A stretch of DNA of 64,000 nt, taken from assembly GCF_002083135.2 (NCBI RefSeq), contig NZ_NBTM02000001.1:1612001-1676000 (forward strand), read 5' to 3'. Under the pieces are notes generated by a model, which was not told where the DNA came from, ran no database searches, and saw only the letters and a program-made list of their open reading frames with translations. Positions within the stretch are counted from its first letter, which is position 1; each line of letters begins with the position of its first letter. The DNA is from Aerococcus viridans. GTDB taxonomy: Bacteria; Bacillota; Bacilli; Lactobacillales; Aerococcaceae. Of this stretch, positions 32,511-40,879 are shown in pieces. Both the position numbers and the translations under genes were made by a program.

Positions 32511-34321
32511 AAACACATCAAAAAGCTATTGAGATAATCATAGCCTTTGGTGCGTTGGTTTTATTTTGGGTAGCACCCCAATCAGTATTGGCGAATGAGA
32601 TTAATTCGATCGATGTAGATGTAACTTTACAATCTGATGGATCAGCCTTAATCCATGAAACTTGGGACATGAATACTGATGAGGGAACTGAGATTTATAA
32701 GGGTTTGAATCTTAAAGATGTTCAGAATATCTCTAATTTTACAGTTTCAATGGATGGACAGCCTATGGAAGAACAGTCATCATGGGATATTGATGATAGT
32801 TTTGACCAAAAAGCAGGTACCTATGGGCAAAACACGAATGAACTGAATTGGGGGATTACTGAATACGGCCAACATACATACGAGTTGTCATATGAGATCT
32901 CAAATTTTGTTACACAAACATCAACGGATCAAATGGTCTATTGGCAGTTTATTAACTCCGACTTGTCACCATCTCCCAAAGCTGTGTCTGTGGAAATTTC
33001 CTCAGATGTACAAACGATGAATTATGATGATAACCGTATTTGGGGATTTGGTTTCAACGGTAATATTGATATCACAAGCGATGGTGTCGTTCAGACGGCA
33101 TCTACAGAGCCATTAGGTTCCAACAACTATGTAACGATTCTTTTGCGTATTCCAGATGGCACCTATCCAACTGACTTCGTGATTGAAGATAGAAGCTTTG
33201 ATTCATTTGTAGAGCAAGCATTTGAAGGGTCATCGTATAACTATGAAGACTATAATCCTGATGCCACTTATGAAGATATTCAAGAAATGGATGGGGCAAG
33301 TGAAGCCGATACTTCAACCTCAACATCTACTAAGGTCATCCTTGGTTTAGCAGCAGCTGCTGGTATTGGTGGACTGGGTGCGGGTATTTGGGGGATCTCT
33401 CAATATGCTTCTAACCAACGGAAATACCGAGAGTATTATCCAACCATGAAAACTATGGAAAAACGTACGCAAGGAGAATATTACCGTGAAGCGCCAGCTG
33501 AAGATGTATTCCAACTTTATGTGATTTTATCCCAATTAATCGATAACAAGAGTGAATTGCGGCAAAACTATATGACGGCAGGAATTTTATACCTGGTGAA
33601 AAATGGTTTTATCACTGTGCGTGAAGAAGAAATTGATGGCTTCCTAAGATCGAAAGATCAAGCCGTTATCTATATTCAATCAGACAAAGCACCAACAGGA
33701 CCATCCGCAAGATTGTTTAAATTAATGCAACGCGTTGCTCAAAAAGACGGCCGTGTTGAACAAAAAGTCTTCTCTAAATATATCGAAAAGAATTACAAGA
33801 AAATTGAGGCCTATGAAGCAGCCTTAAAATCTTATTCATCAGATTATTTGGAAGAAAATGGCTACACTTTTGTCGGTTTAACAGCAAAATCTCGTCGCGA
33901 GAAAACTGATTTAGATATTGCCCATGAAGTGGCAGGCGTCGCTTATACGGATAAAGGCTTTGAGTTACGCGATAATATCGTGAAATTCAAAAACTATCTG
34001 TTAGACTTCTCATTATTAAATGAGCGTCAAACCAATGAGGTTTCCCTATGGGATGAATTAATGATTTATGCGGGTGCCTTTGGTATTGCTGATGAAGTGG
34101 AAGAAGAATTTCGCAAGATTTATCCTGAATATGCTGAAATCTCAACATACTCAGATGCACCATTCTTCTACTATGCATACTATGGTTCAATGCTTAACAG
34201 ATCTTATTCAGACGGTCATAGCGCTGCAACAGCTTCTTCATCATCTGGTGGAGGGGGCGGTACCAGCTTTGGTGGTGGTGGTGGTTCCTTTGGTGGTGGT
34301 GGAGGGGGCGGTGTCCGCTAG
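32504..34321 (+). CDS. DUF2207 domain membrane protein with Gly-rich tail
   Basis: A 605-residue protein. A signal peptide (about 8-30) precedes the extracellular DUF2207 domain (about 31-240, with LNLKDVQNISNF and QMVYWQFI). A membrane span lies at about 275-297, followed by a cytoplasmic region of about 300 residues and a tail of repeated Gly with Ser, ending GGGGGVR. The tail resembles the low-complexity ends of TPM/LemA-partner proteins, which are secreted or membrane exposed. It is the partner of LemA (7-base overlap), and the pair probably works as an envelope complex of unknown role. A terminator follows at 34357. Confidence 0.85.
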   Translation: MVKTHQKAIEIIIAFGALVLFWVAPQSVLANEINSIDVDVTLQSDGSALIHETWDMNTDEGTEIYKGLNLKDVQNISNFTVSMDGQPMEEQSSWDIDDSFDQKAGTYGQNTNELNWGITEYGQHTYELSYEISNFVTQTSTDQMVYWQFINSDLSPSPKAVSVEISSDVQTMNYDDNRIWGFGFNGNIDITSDGVVQTASTEPLGSNNYVTILLRIPDGTYPTDFVIEDRSFDSFVEQAFEGSSYNYEDYNPDATYEDIQEMDGASEADTSTSTSTKVILGLAAAAGIGGLGAGIWGISQYASNQRKYREYYPTMKTMEKRTQGEYYREAPAEDVFQLYVILSQLIDNKSELRQNYMTAGILYLVKNGFITVREEEIDGFLRSKDQAVIYIQSDKAPTGPSARLFKLMQRVAQKDGRVEQKVFSKYIEKNYKKIEAYEAALKSYSSDYLEENGYTFVGLTAKSRREKTDLDIAHEVAGVAYTDKGFELRDNIVKFKNYLLDFSLLNERQTNEVSLWDELMIYAGAFGIADEVEEEFRKIYPEYAEISTYSDAPFFYYAYYGSMLNRSYSDGHSAATASSSSGGGGGTSFGGGGGSFGGGGGGGVR

Positions 34322-34356
34322 TCTGGCACAATATAAATGCAAACAATAATTGTATT

Positions 34357-34388
34357 AGCCAACTAGACTCGTTTTAGTTGGCTTTTTA
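34357..34388 (+). terminator. Terminator of lemA-DUF2207
   Basis: A 9-bp perfect stem AGCCAACTA / TAGTTGGCT with a 9-base loop, then TTTTTATTT. Confidence 0.85.
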
Positions 34389-34389
34389 T

Positions 34390-34675
34390 TTGCGAATGAT
34401 TTCAAACATTCATACCAGAATTTTCAACAATATAACTTATTATTATTAATTATGTGTAAAGTTTTAGCCAAATTAAAAAATGAAATTCTAATAATTAAGT
34501 AATAGATAAATTTCCAAGATTTTTCTCTTGAAAGTTAATTTAGTTATTTCTGGCTGATCAATCGTGGTATATTGATTATAATGAGTTTTTATGTCAAGAC
34601 AGGGCTTTTTAAAAATTTCAAGGAAATATTTTTAATTAGGCATATTATATAGATTATGGAATACAGGAGGATAGC
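34390..34675. other. Gene-free leader of the diguanylate cyclase gene
   Basis: This AT-rich stretch shows no gene. A TATAAT at 34577-34582 with a weak -35 (CTGATC, 17 bases upstream) may be the promoter of the GGDEF gene, which would leave an untranslated leader of about 90 bases. No known c-di-GMP riboswitch motif was recognised. Confidence 0.4.
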
Positions 34676-35737
34676 ATGATTGTAAATGTCTTAGCAAATA
34701 TGGCAATTGTTTTTATGGATATTTATTTAGTTTGGCGCTGGCGATATGGTATTGAGGAAAGACGAAATCCCATCAACAACCGTAAACTCTTTATTAGTTT
34801 ACAAACGGCAGCGGGTTTTTGCTTGATGATGTCATCCTTTCTCGTTGAAGGTGTTCGTTTTGACTTTAGGTCGGTACTATTCGCCTATACCATGGTGTAT
34901 TTGGATAAGGAAATTGCCAATCCGACAATTGTGCTGGTTGCGATTGGTCGTTTTTTCTTTGGTGACTTAACCTTGTCCAGTTTAAACCTCTTGATGTTCT
35001 TAGTCTATATTTTGCTGAGTTTAAGTGTCTTTGACCGTATTAAAGCCAAGTATTCAGAGTTCTTCCAACTATGGTTGTTAGCGATGATGGCTATTTTCAT
35101 TACTACGCCAATATCCATCATTCGATTAGAAGATCCCGCCCAAGTATTTTCATCTTTACTATTGCTAGCTGTTTTGTCATCGGCATTCATATACGTTTCT
35201 TACCAGTTCACCAACGATCTAGACAAACTCTACCAAACCTCAGTGCATGACAGTTTAACGACCCTCTATAACGCCCGGAAGTTAGATGAAGACCTTGGGA
35301 AAATTTCAGAAAATAATCATTCCTATTCCCTATTAATTCTTGATATTGATAATTTCAAAAAGTTAAATGACACCTATGGTCATCTTGTGGGCGATAAGGC
35401 ACTGGAAGAAATAGGGATTGTTTTGAATAGCTTAAAGTCTGAGTTATTCGATTATTACCGGTACGGTGGAGAAGAATTCGTGGCTTTAGTATTTGACGAG
35501 ACGGGACAAAAGACGCTGGATTTAGCTGAATCTATCCATGAAAGGGTTGCTGAATTGCCACTATTTAGTGAAGAAGGCGACCCCTTGAAGATTACGGTGT
35601 CAATTGGTGTGGCCCATAGAAAACCGCATGAAGACATGAAAATTACCTTATTGCGGGCTGACCAAGCCTTATATCAAGCGAAACACCGAGGGAAGAACCA
35701 GACGGTGAGCGCTATAGGTGAGTTGAGTGTTGATTAA
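34676..35737 (+). CDS. Membrane-bound diguanylate cyclase (GGDEF)
   Basis: The 353-residue protein begins with about six membrane spans (residues 1-178), resembling a 5TM sensor module. A GGDEF domain follows (about 188-345). The active site is intact: LILDIDNFKKLNDTYGH (metal Asp) near 221 and GGEEF at 264-268, followed by the SIGVAHRKP strand. The usual RxxD inhibitory I-site ahead of GGEEF is replaced by SELF, so product inhibition at that site is not expected. The product, c-di-GMP, is uncommon in Lactobacillales, and no EAL or PilZ gene is in the window. AGGAGG precedes the ATG. Confidence 0.9.
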   Translation: MIVNVLANMAIVFMDIYLVWRWRYGIEERRNPINNRKLFISLQTAAGFCLMMSSFLVEGVRFDFRSVLFAYTMVYLDKEIANPTIVLVAIGRFFFGDLTLSSLNLLMFLVYILLSLSVFDRIKAKYSEFFQLWLLAMMAIFITTPISIIRLEDPAQVFSSLLLLAVLSSAFIYVSYQFTNDLDKLYQTSVHDSLTTLYNARKLDEDLGKISENNHSYSLLILDIDNFKKLNDTYGHLVGDKALEEIGIVLNSLKSELFDYYRYGGEEFVALVFDETGQKTLDLAESIHERVAELPLFSEEGDPLKITVSIGVAHRKPHEDMKITLLRADQALYQAKHRGKNQTVSAIGELSVD

Positions 35738-35800
35738 TTGATTATTTTCAACTAGAACTTTCATATTTTTAGCTTTCAACGATGATTCTCAGCCCAAAGA

Positions 35801-35810
35801 TTGATACAAT
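35801..35810 (+). promoter_or_regulatory. Possible extended -10 before the DUF368 gene
   Basis: TGATACAAT (35802-35810) fits TGnTATAAT with one mismatch, about 75 bases before the start. No clear -35 was seen. Confidence 0.35.
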
Positions 35811-35886
35811 AAGTATTAGATAAGAGTCTACTGGACTGGTCTTATTGAACTGTCTAGTAAAAAATGGAATTGAAAGAGGAGAATAA

Positions 35887-36768
35887 ATGAATAATAAAAA
35901 AGATGCCGTCTTTTCGGCAGATTGGTTTATCCGTGTTCTGAAGGGTGCAGCTGTTGGGATAGGAGGCATTCTACCAGGTCTTTCAGGTGGTGTCCTAGCT
36001 GTGATTTTCGGTTTGTACGATCAAATAATTAACTTTTTAGCTAACATTACGGAAAACTTCTGGAAAAATGTGCGTTACTTTATTCCAGTTGGGATTGGTT
36101 TCTTAATAGGAATATTGGTATTTTCAATTTTCGTTGAAAAAGCTTTTGGACTTTACGCAGCTATTTTTATTACCTTATTTATCGGTTTCGTAGTGGGTAC
36201 ATTACCATCACTATTTAAGTCTGCTGGAAAAGAAGGGCGCAGTACATCTGACTTAACCTTGCTTGCAGTGACTGCAGTCATCATTTTCCTAATCATGTTC
36301 TTTGGTGGGCAAGGGATTTCACAAGTACAACCTTCATTTATCGCTTGGGTACTATCAGGTGCTTTGATTGGTTTAGGGGTTATTGTACCAGGGATGAGCC
36401 CATCAAACTTCTTAATTTATTTTGGTTTATATGACAAAATGGCCGCTGGTATCGCAGCCCTTGATTTTTCAGTCATTATTCCATTAGGTTTAGGTGGTTT
36501 ACTGTGTGTCATTGGTTTAGCTAAGGCTGCTGAATGGGCCTTTAAACATTATTACTCTAAAATGTACCACTTTATTTTAGGGACTGTAATCGGTTCATCG
36601 ATCGCTTTATTCCCAACACAAGTATTCCCAGGTTTCTCAGCTGAAGGTTTAGCAAATTCTGGTTTATCATTCATGAGCACATTGATTTGGTGTGTGATTG
36701 CCTTTGTATTAGGGACAATCTTCTCATTATGGTTCTCTAAAATTGAAGAAAAATATTCAAATGACTAA
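35887..36768 (+). CDS. DUF368 family membrane protein
   Basis: A 293-residue polytopic protein with about eight hydrophobic spans. Two repeated half-family motifs are visible: GAAVGIGGILPGLSGGVLAV near residue 20 and GALIGLGVIVPGMSPSNFLI near 160. They are inverted-repeat halves typical of DUF368 (UndP/PopT-like). DUF368 and DedA-type proteins have recently been linked to recycling of undecaprenyl phosphate across the membrane. That fits the wall-synthesis genes nearby but is inference here. AGAGGAG precedes the ATG. A strong terminator follows. Confidence 0.87.
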   Translation: MNNKKDAVFSADWFIRVLKGAAVGIGGILPGLSGGVLAVIFGLYDQIINFLANITENFWKNVRYFIPVGIGFLIGILVFSIFVEKAFGLYAAIFITLFIGFVVGTLPSLFKSAGKEGRSTSDLTLLAVTAVIIFLIMFFGGQGISQVQPSFIAWVLSGALIGLGVIVPGMSPSNFLIYFGLYDKMAAGIAALDFSVIIPLGLGGLLCVIGLAKAAEWAFKHYYSKMYHFILGTVIGSSIALFPTQVFPGFSAEGLANSGLSFMSTLIWCVIAFVLGTIFSLWFSKIEEKYSND

Positions 36769-36777
36769 ATCGTCTAA

Positions 36778-36819
36778 AAACAGGTACTTCCTTTTGTGGG
36801 GAGTGCCTGTTTCGTTTTA
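36778..36819 (+). terminator. Terminator of the DUF368 gene
   Basis: A 14-bp stem with three G-T pairs (AAACAGGTACTTCC against GGGGAGTGCCTGTTT), followed by TTTCGTTTT. Confidence 0.85.
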
Positions 36820-36844
36820 CGGATAATAATTTATTTTGTATAAT
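36816..36844 (+). promoter_or_regulatory. Promoter of the CHAD gene
   Basis: TTTACG (36816-36821), 17-base spacer, perfect TATAAT (36839-36844). It overlaps the tail of the preceding terminator. Confidence 0.55.
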
Positions 36845-36887
36845 GAAATTATAAGAAAACGAATTTCTAGGGAAGGGAGTGATTTGA

Positions 36888-37661
36888 ATGAATAAACGGC
36901 ATGAAGTATTTGAACAGCAGATAAATAAGGTGTCGGACTTATATCTAGATTATCAGAACAACCCATTTTCCAATAAACTAGTCCATGATTTGCGTGTTTC
37001 AATTCGAGAATTACGTGGTCTACTTAACTTTATAAAAAAACGTATGGACGAAGATCTTTATAATAAGTTGAACCAGCAATTGGGAGCAGCAGCGCGTGTA
37101 TTCGGGACCCTTCGTGAATTGGATGTGCTCTATGAATATTGCGAAGATTATGCAGTAGATCATCCTGAAACTAGCGAGGCTTATTATCAAATGTTTAACA
37201 CCTTCGTAAAAGACCGTCGGATAGAAATGAACCGGACTTTTAATAAGAGCAATAGCGCCACCATTCAGCAAGCTATTGAGGATGCGAAAGAAATCCTTGA
37301 ACTCGACCTATTTGAAAATAAGAAAGACTGGAAAAAGTATACACTTAAGCGACTGAAGAAGAAGGATAAAAAATTGAGATATGACTTTAAGACAGTAGAT
37401 ATTTCTGACTATGAAGCAGTCCACGAAATTAGAAAGAGTGCCAAGAAGGTGCGGTATGCAGCCACTTACTTCAACGAGACGGTTTCTAAAGACTTAAACC
37501 AATACAGAAAAGACGCCAAGGCCATTCAATCTGAATTCGGTGAAATTACAGATGCGCATGTCAATTATGATTTACTGACAAAATATGCAGATAAAGTAAA
37601 AGATGAAAATGTGCGTGATTTATTGATTCAAATTCGTGATGATATCGAATTCGGGGAATAG
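36888..37661 (+). CDS. CHAD domain protein
   Basis: A 257-residue all-helical CHAD protein. The two conserved His-bearing segments are VHDLRVSIRELRGLLNFI (about 27-44) and VHEIRKSAKKVRYAATYF (about 180-197), with many surface Lys and Arg. CHAD domains bind inorganic polyphosphate, and some associate with polyphosphate granules. No ppk, ppx or CYTH-domain gene is nearby, so it acts alone. GGGAG precedes the ATG. It is a monocistronic unit between its own promoter and a perfect terminator. Confidence 0.88.
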   Translation: MNKRHEVFEQQINKVSDLYLDYQNNPFSNKLVHDLRVSIRELRGLLNFIKKRMDEDLYNKLNQQLGAAARVFGTLRELDVLYEYCEDYAVDHPETSEAYYQMFNTFVKDRRIEMNRTFNKSNSATIQQAIEDAKEILELDLFENKKDWKKYTLKRLKKKDKKLRYDFKTVDISDYEAVHEIRKSAKKVRYAATYFNETVSKDLNQYRKDAKAIQSEFGEITDAHVNYDLLTKYADKVKDENVRDLLIQIRDDIEFGE

Positions 37662-37680
37662 ATTTAAGCATAGGATAATA

Positions 37681-37725
37681 CACAAAAAGCAGTTGAATTT
37701 TCCAACTGCTTTTTGTGATTTTTTG
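37681..37725 (+). terminator. Terminator of the CHAD gene
   Basis: A perfect 15-bp stem CACAAAAAGCAGTTG / CAACTGCTTTTTGTG with a 7-base loop, then ATTTTTTG. Confidence 0.9.
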
Positions 37726-37794
37726 CTATTTGAAAGTAGGTAGCGCCTTGCACCCTCATTCAAAATCGGGTTCGAGCGACTCACACCATACATA

Positions 37795-37910
37795 GTCGAG
37801 TTTAAAATGTCAGACTTTGCTGACATTTCACAAAATCCCCCATTATCTTTTAGATATTGTTTAGTTTTTGTTCTAGTCCGACTATCTAAGCGACATTTTT
37901 ACCATCCAGT
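37795..37910. repeat. Single diverged relative of the 3.3-kb hairpin repeat
   Basis: The outer parts match the array at 3332-3919 (TAGTCGAGTTTAAAATGTCAG at the left, CGACATTTTT then CCATCC at the right), while the middle differs. A perfect inner hairpin AAATGTCAG / CTGACATTT is present. Like the array, it abuts the stop codon of a minus-strand operon end, here the lysine transporter ATPase. Confidence 0.75.
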
Positions 37911-38669
37911 TTAAAATCTTTCGTTTGCGTATCTTGTCAAGAAGGCTTTTGTTCTTTCTTGTTTCGGTGTATCGATCACTTCTTTGGCTGGTCCTTGTTC
38001 GACGATGACACCTTTGTCCATGAAGACGATATTAGTTGATACGTCACGGGCGAAGGCCATTTCGTGGGTTACAACGATCATAGTTAGACCTTCTGTTGCT
38101 AATTGAGTCATTGTTTCTAATACTTCCCCAACCATTTCTGGGTCAAGGGCAGATGTAGGCTCATCGAATAATAAGACTTCTGGATCCATTGAAAGGGCAC
38201 GGGCGATAGCGACACGCTGTTGTTGTCCTCCAGATAGTTGGTCAGGGCGGGCGTCACGGTAAGGAGCCATACCAACTTTTTCAAGGTTCTTAAGAGCAAC
38301 TGCTTCTGCTTCTGCTTGGCTACGACCTAATATTTTGCGTTGGCCAACTGTACAGTTTTCAAGGGCTGTAAAGTTTTTAAATAGGTTGAATGATTGGAAT
38401 ACCATACCAACTTGGGTACGGTATTTATTAATGTTCATTTTCTTCCCGTTTAAAATTGATTGACCGTGGTATAAAATGTCCCCACCAGTTGGTTCTTCAA
38501 GTAGGTTTAAGCAACGTAATAGGGTAGATTTACCTGATCCAGATGAACCAATAATAGAGGTTACTTGCCCTGGGCGTACTTGGAAGTCGATATCACGTAG
38601 GACCAAGTTTTCCCCAAAACGTTTTTCTAAATGTTGTACATTTAAGATTAATTGATCTTGGTTTTGCAT
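37911..38669 (-). CDS. Amino acid (probably lysine) ABC transporter, ATP-binding protein
   Basis: A 252-residue GlnQ/HisP-type ATPase: Walker [16 protein letters not shown] (about 35-49), [15 protein letters not shown], signature [16 protein letters not shown], Walker [16 protein letters not shown] and switch VTHEMAFA. It starts 12 bases after the binding-permease gene, with AGGAGG, in one operon under a lysine riboswitch, so it energises lysine uptake. As no other GlnQ-type ATPase is in the window, it might also serve GlnP (inference). Its stop abuts a hairpin repeat that may end the transcript. Confidence 0.9.
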   Translation of the reverse strand: MQNQDQLILNVQHLEKRFGENLVLRDIDFQVRPGQVTSIIGSSGSGKSTLLRCLNLLEEPTGGDILYHGQSILNGKKMNINKYRTQVGMVFQSFNLFKNFTALENCTVGQRKILGRSQAEAEAVALKNLEKVGMAPYRDARPDQLSGGQQQRVAIARALSMDPEVLLFDEPTSALDPEMVGEVLETMTQLATEGLTMIVVTHEMAFARDVSTNIVFMDKGVIVEQGPAKEVIDTPKQERTKAFLTRYANERF

Positions 38670-38681
38670 GTCATTTTCCTC

Positions 38682-40349
38682 CTATTGTTCTCTTTGACCG
38701 TTGATTACTGTGTTCGTGCTAGATTCATAGATATGGTAAGTCTTTTTGCCTGCCATACGATTTTCGATGAAATTCAAGACACGGGTTGTTGTAAAAGTTA
38801 AGACGAAGTAGATAATCGCTGTAATTAGGAATGTTTGGAAGGTTAGGTAAGTTGAACCTGCAGCTGATTTGGTTACAAAGAATAACTCAGTTACTGCGAT
38901 AACATTCAATACAGACGTATCTTTAATATTGATCACGAATTCGTTACCTAAAGCTGGTAAGATTGACCGAATAGCTTGTGGCAAAACGATTGTCGTCATT
39001 GTTTGGTAGTGGTTCATGCCAATGGCACGAGCGGCCTCAGTTTGGCCTTTATCCACTGAAGTTATCCCACCACGGATCACTTCGGCAAGGTAAGCACCAG
39101 TATTAATCGACACAATTAGTAAGGCTGCAAACAAAGTAGACATTTGGAAATCAAAGAATAGTCTTGAACCATAGAAAATCATCATAGCTTGTACCATCAT
39201 TGGGGTACCTCGGAAGATTTCAATGTAGGCAGCAATCACAAAGTCGAATAATTTATAGAAGAAGTAGGCAACCGGTTTTTGATCGCGACGAACGATTAAT
39301 GAACGGTAGATAGCAATCAATAAACCAATGACAAATCCCATAATTGTCGAGCTTAACGCGATAAACATAGTGTTACCAGCACCAACTAGAAATTGGGAAC
39401 CGTAAGTATTCCAGATGCCCGCAACTTCAGACCAGAAACCAGCACTTTCACCGCGCTCGTTTAAATTCACCATATCTTCCATTAATTTGTCACGGTCAGC
39501 GGTTGGAATAGTTGCTAAGGCTTGGTTCATAATGTCTGTTAATGGAGAATCTTTTCTGGTTGCAACAGCAATATCTGAAGTGACTTCACCTAAGTCAAAG
39601 CCTTGACCCTCAGCAAATTCCACGTACGTTAGGTCAGGGTTGGCAGCTACAGCAGCCATTGCACCTGGTTTTTCAGATACATAGGCGTCAACCGAACCAG
39701 CAGTTAAAGCAGTGATCATCGTTGGGAATGAATCTAGGGCAGTGGCTTGGGTTACGTCAGGGATTTGCGGAATTAAATCGTAATGGAATGTGTTTAATTG
39801 ACCAGTAACTGTTGTGCCATCGAAATCTTCTAGCGATGTAGCATCTGCGTAATCACCGTCAGCCATTGTCACAAGAACGATATCTGAAGAATAGTAAGAA
39901 TCTGAAAAGTCCATTTGTTGCAGACGTTCTGGTGTTGGTGACATACCGGCAATAATCACGTCAATCATGCCAGATTCAAGTGCCGGTGGTAGACCGTCCC
40001 ACTCTAACTTAACAATTTCGAGTTCTAAGCTTAGTGAATCAGCTAGACGTTTAGCAATTTGTACGTCATAACCATTTGCATATTCACCGTCAGAGTTTGA
40101 AATAGGGACTGCACCATCCGCGTCAGATGTTTGCGACCAGTTGAAGGGCGCATAGTTGGCTTCCATCCCAACTCGTAATACGCCTTCTGTGTCTAGACCT
40201 TCAGCTAATACTTCTTGGTCCACCTCGATTTTTGTGCCGAACTCACTCGCTTCAACAAAAGATGATGTTGGGCCAACGATGGCAAATACGATGGTCAAAA
40301 TAGCAATCAAAGCTTTTTGCCAAGTGTTACTTACTTGATGATTTTTCAT
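38682..40349 (-). CDS. Amino acid ABC transporter, binding protein fused to permease (probably lysine)
   Basis: A 555-residue fusion. A signal or anchor segment lies at about 12-34, followed by a periplasmic-type binding domain at about 50-300 (LRVGMEANYAPFNW, then MIDVIIAGMSPTPERLQQMDF). A HisM-type permease occupies about 325-540, with five spans and the EAA loop EAARAIGMNHYQTMTTIVLPQ. The ATG follows GGGAGG. The leader contains a lysine riboswitch with terminator, so the substrate is very probably lysine. The closest named group is the LYS-element-regulated polar amino acid transporters predicted in lactobacilli. It is paralogous to glnP but has a single binding domain. Confidence 0.88.
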   Translation of the reverse strand: MKNHQVSNTWQKALIAILTIVFAIVGPTSSFVEASEFGTKIEVDQEVLAEGLDTEGVLRVGMEANYAPFNWSQTSDADGAVPISNSDGEYANGYDVQIAKRLADSLSLELEIVKLEWDGLPPALESGMIDVIIAGMSPTPERLQQMDFSDSYYSSDIVLVTMADGDYADATSLEDFDGTTVTGQLNTFHYDLIPQIPDVTQATALDSFPTMITALTAGSVDAYVSEKPGAMAAVAANPDLTYVEFAEGQGFDLGEVTSDIAVATRKDSPLTDIMNQALATIPTADRDKLMEDMVNLNERGESAGFWSEVAGIWNTYGSQFLVGAGNTMFIALSSTIMGFVIGLLIAIYRSLIVRRDQKPVAYFFYKLFDFVIAAYIEIFRGTPMMVQAMMIFYGSRLFFDFQMSTLFAALLIVSINTGAYLAEVIRGGITSVDKGQTEAARAIGMNHYQTMTTIVLPQAIRSILPALGNEFVINIKDTSVLNVIAVTELFFVTKSAAGSTYLTFQTFLITAIIYFVLTFTTTRVLNFIENRMAGKKTYHIYESSTNTVINGQREQ

Positions 40350-40372
40350 AATAATACCTCCCGAAAATAATA

Positions 40373-40612
40373 AAAAGCCTCTACAGCAATAAATTGCAAT
40401 AGAGGCTTCCCTTTGTGCGCGATAAGACTATGACTAGCCTTCCAGTCGTCACTCGTAGGATAGCGCATCACTTGGTTAAGTGACAGTCATAAACATTTTT
40501 TGTTTATGCCCAATACTTTAACTTGGGGTTAAAATATTTCGGCGAATATTCCTTTCCATACTTTCAACGCTCCCGCTCGGGTATGTACTGATAAGCTCCG
40601 CACCTCTATCTC
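40373..40612 (-). ncRNA. Lysine riboswitch (L box) with terminator
   Basis: On the minus strand the aptamer begins GATAGAGGTGC at 40610 and closes with GCGCTATC near 40459 (P1 stem GATAG/CTATC). Between are the conserved core pieces AGTA, GGAAAGG, CGCCGAA, TTGGGC and ACTGTCACTTAACCAAGTGA. Downstream, a terminator forms from AAGCCTCTA and TAGAGGCTT followed by T's (40373-40408), 25 bases before the transporter start. Lysine binding should favour the terminator and switch transport off. Confidence 0.93.
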
Positions 40613-40627
40613 AATATATCGTATTTC

Positions 40628-40656
40628 ATCATACACGAAGAACAAGGGCTTGTCAT
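40628..40656 (-). promoter_or_regulatory. Promoter of the lysine riboswitch-transporter operon
   Basis: Minus strand: ATGACA (40651-40656), 17-base spacer, TATGAT (40628-40633), ending about 16 bases before the aptamer. Confidence 0.65.
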
Positions 40657-40728
40657 GAAAATCTGATTAAATCTTTCATGACGGCCTAAAATCATTGCAT
40701 TTTTTCTAACTTTTTTGGTCATTGGGAG

Positions 40729-40774
40729 CAGATAATGTCTAAGTCTAGCCATTATCTGGGATAAATGGTAAAAT
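40729..40774 (+). promoter_or_regulatory. Dyad and extended -10 ahead of zapA
   Basis: A perfect 9-bp inverted repeat CAGATAATG (40729-40737) / CATTATCTG (40750-40758) overlaps the -35 region of an extended -10, TGGTAAAAT (40766-40774). It could be an operator or a small hairpin. No regulator is assigned. Confidence 0.45.
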
Positions 40775-40879
40775 ATCTAAGATTATGAAAGCTAGGTGGA
40801 ACAAAAGTCGTTAAGACTCGACCTTTCTATTGCATCTACAAACATTTAACGCACAGTATAAAAAGTTGGAGTGACAAAT

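Noticed and set aside
34581-34652. Short 23-codon frame in the leader of the diguanylate cyclase gene
   Set aside because: No ribosome site, the ATG overlaps the -10, and the peptide has no recognisable features.
40785-40860. T-box-like AGGTGGAAC in the zapA leader
   Set aside because: The invariant T-box GGGTGGNACCGCG, the specifier stem and a terminator are missing, and zapA is not an amino acid gene.
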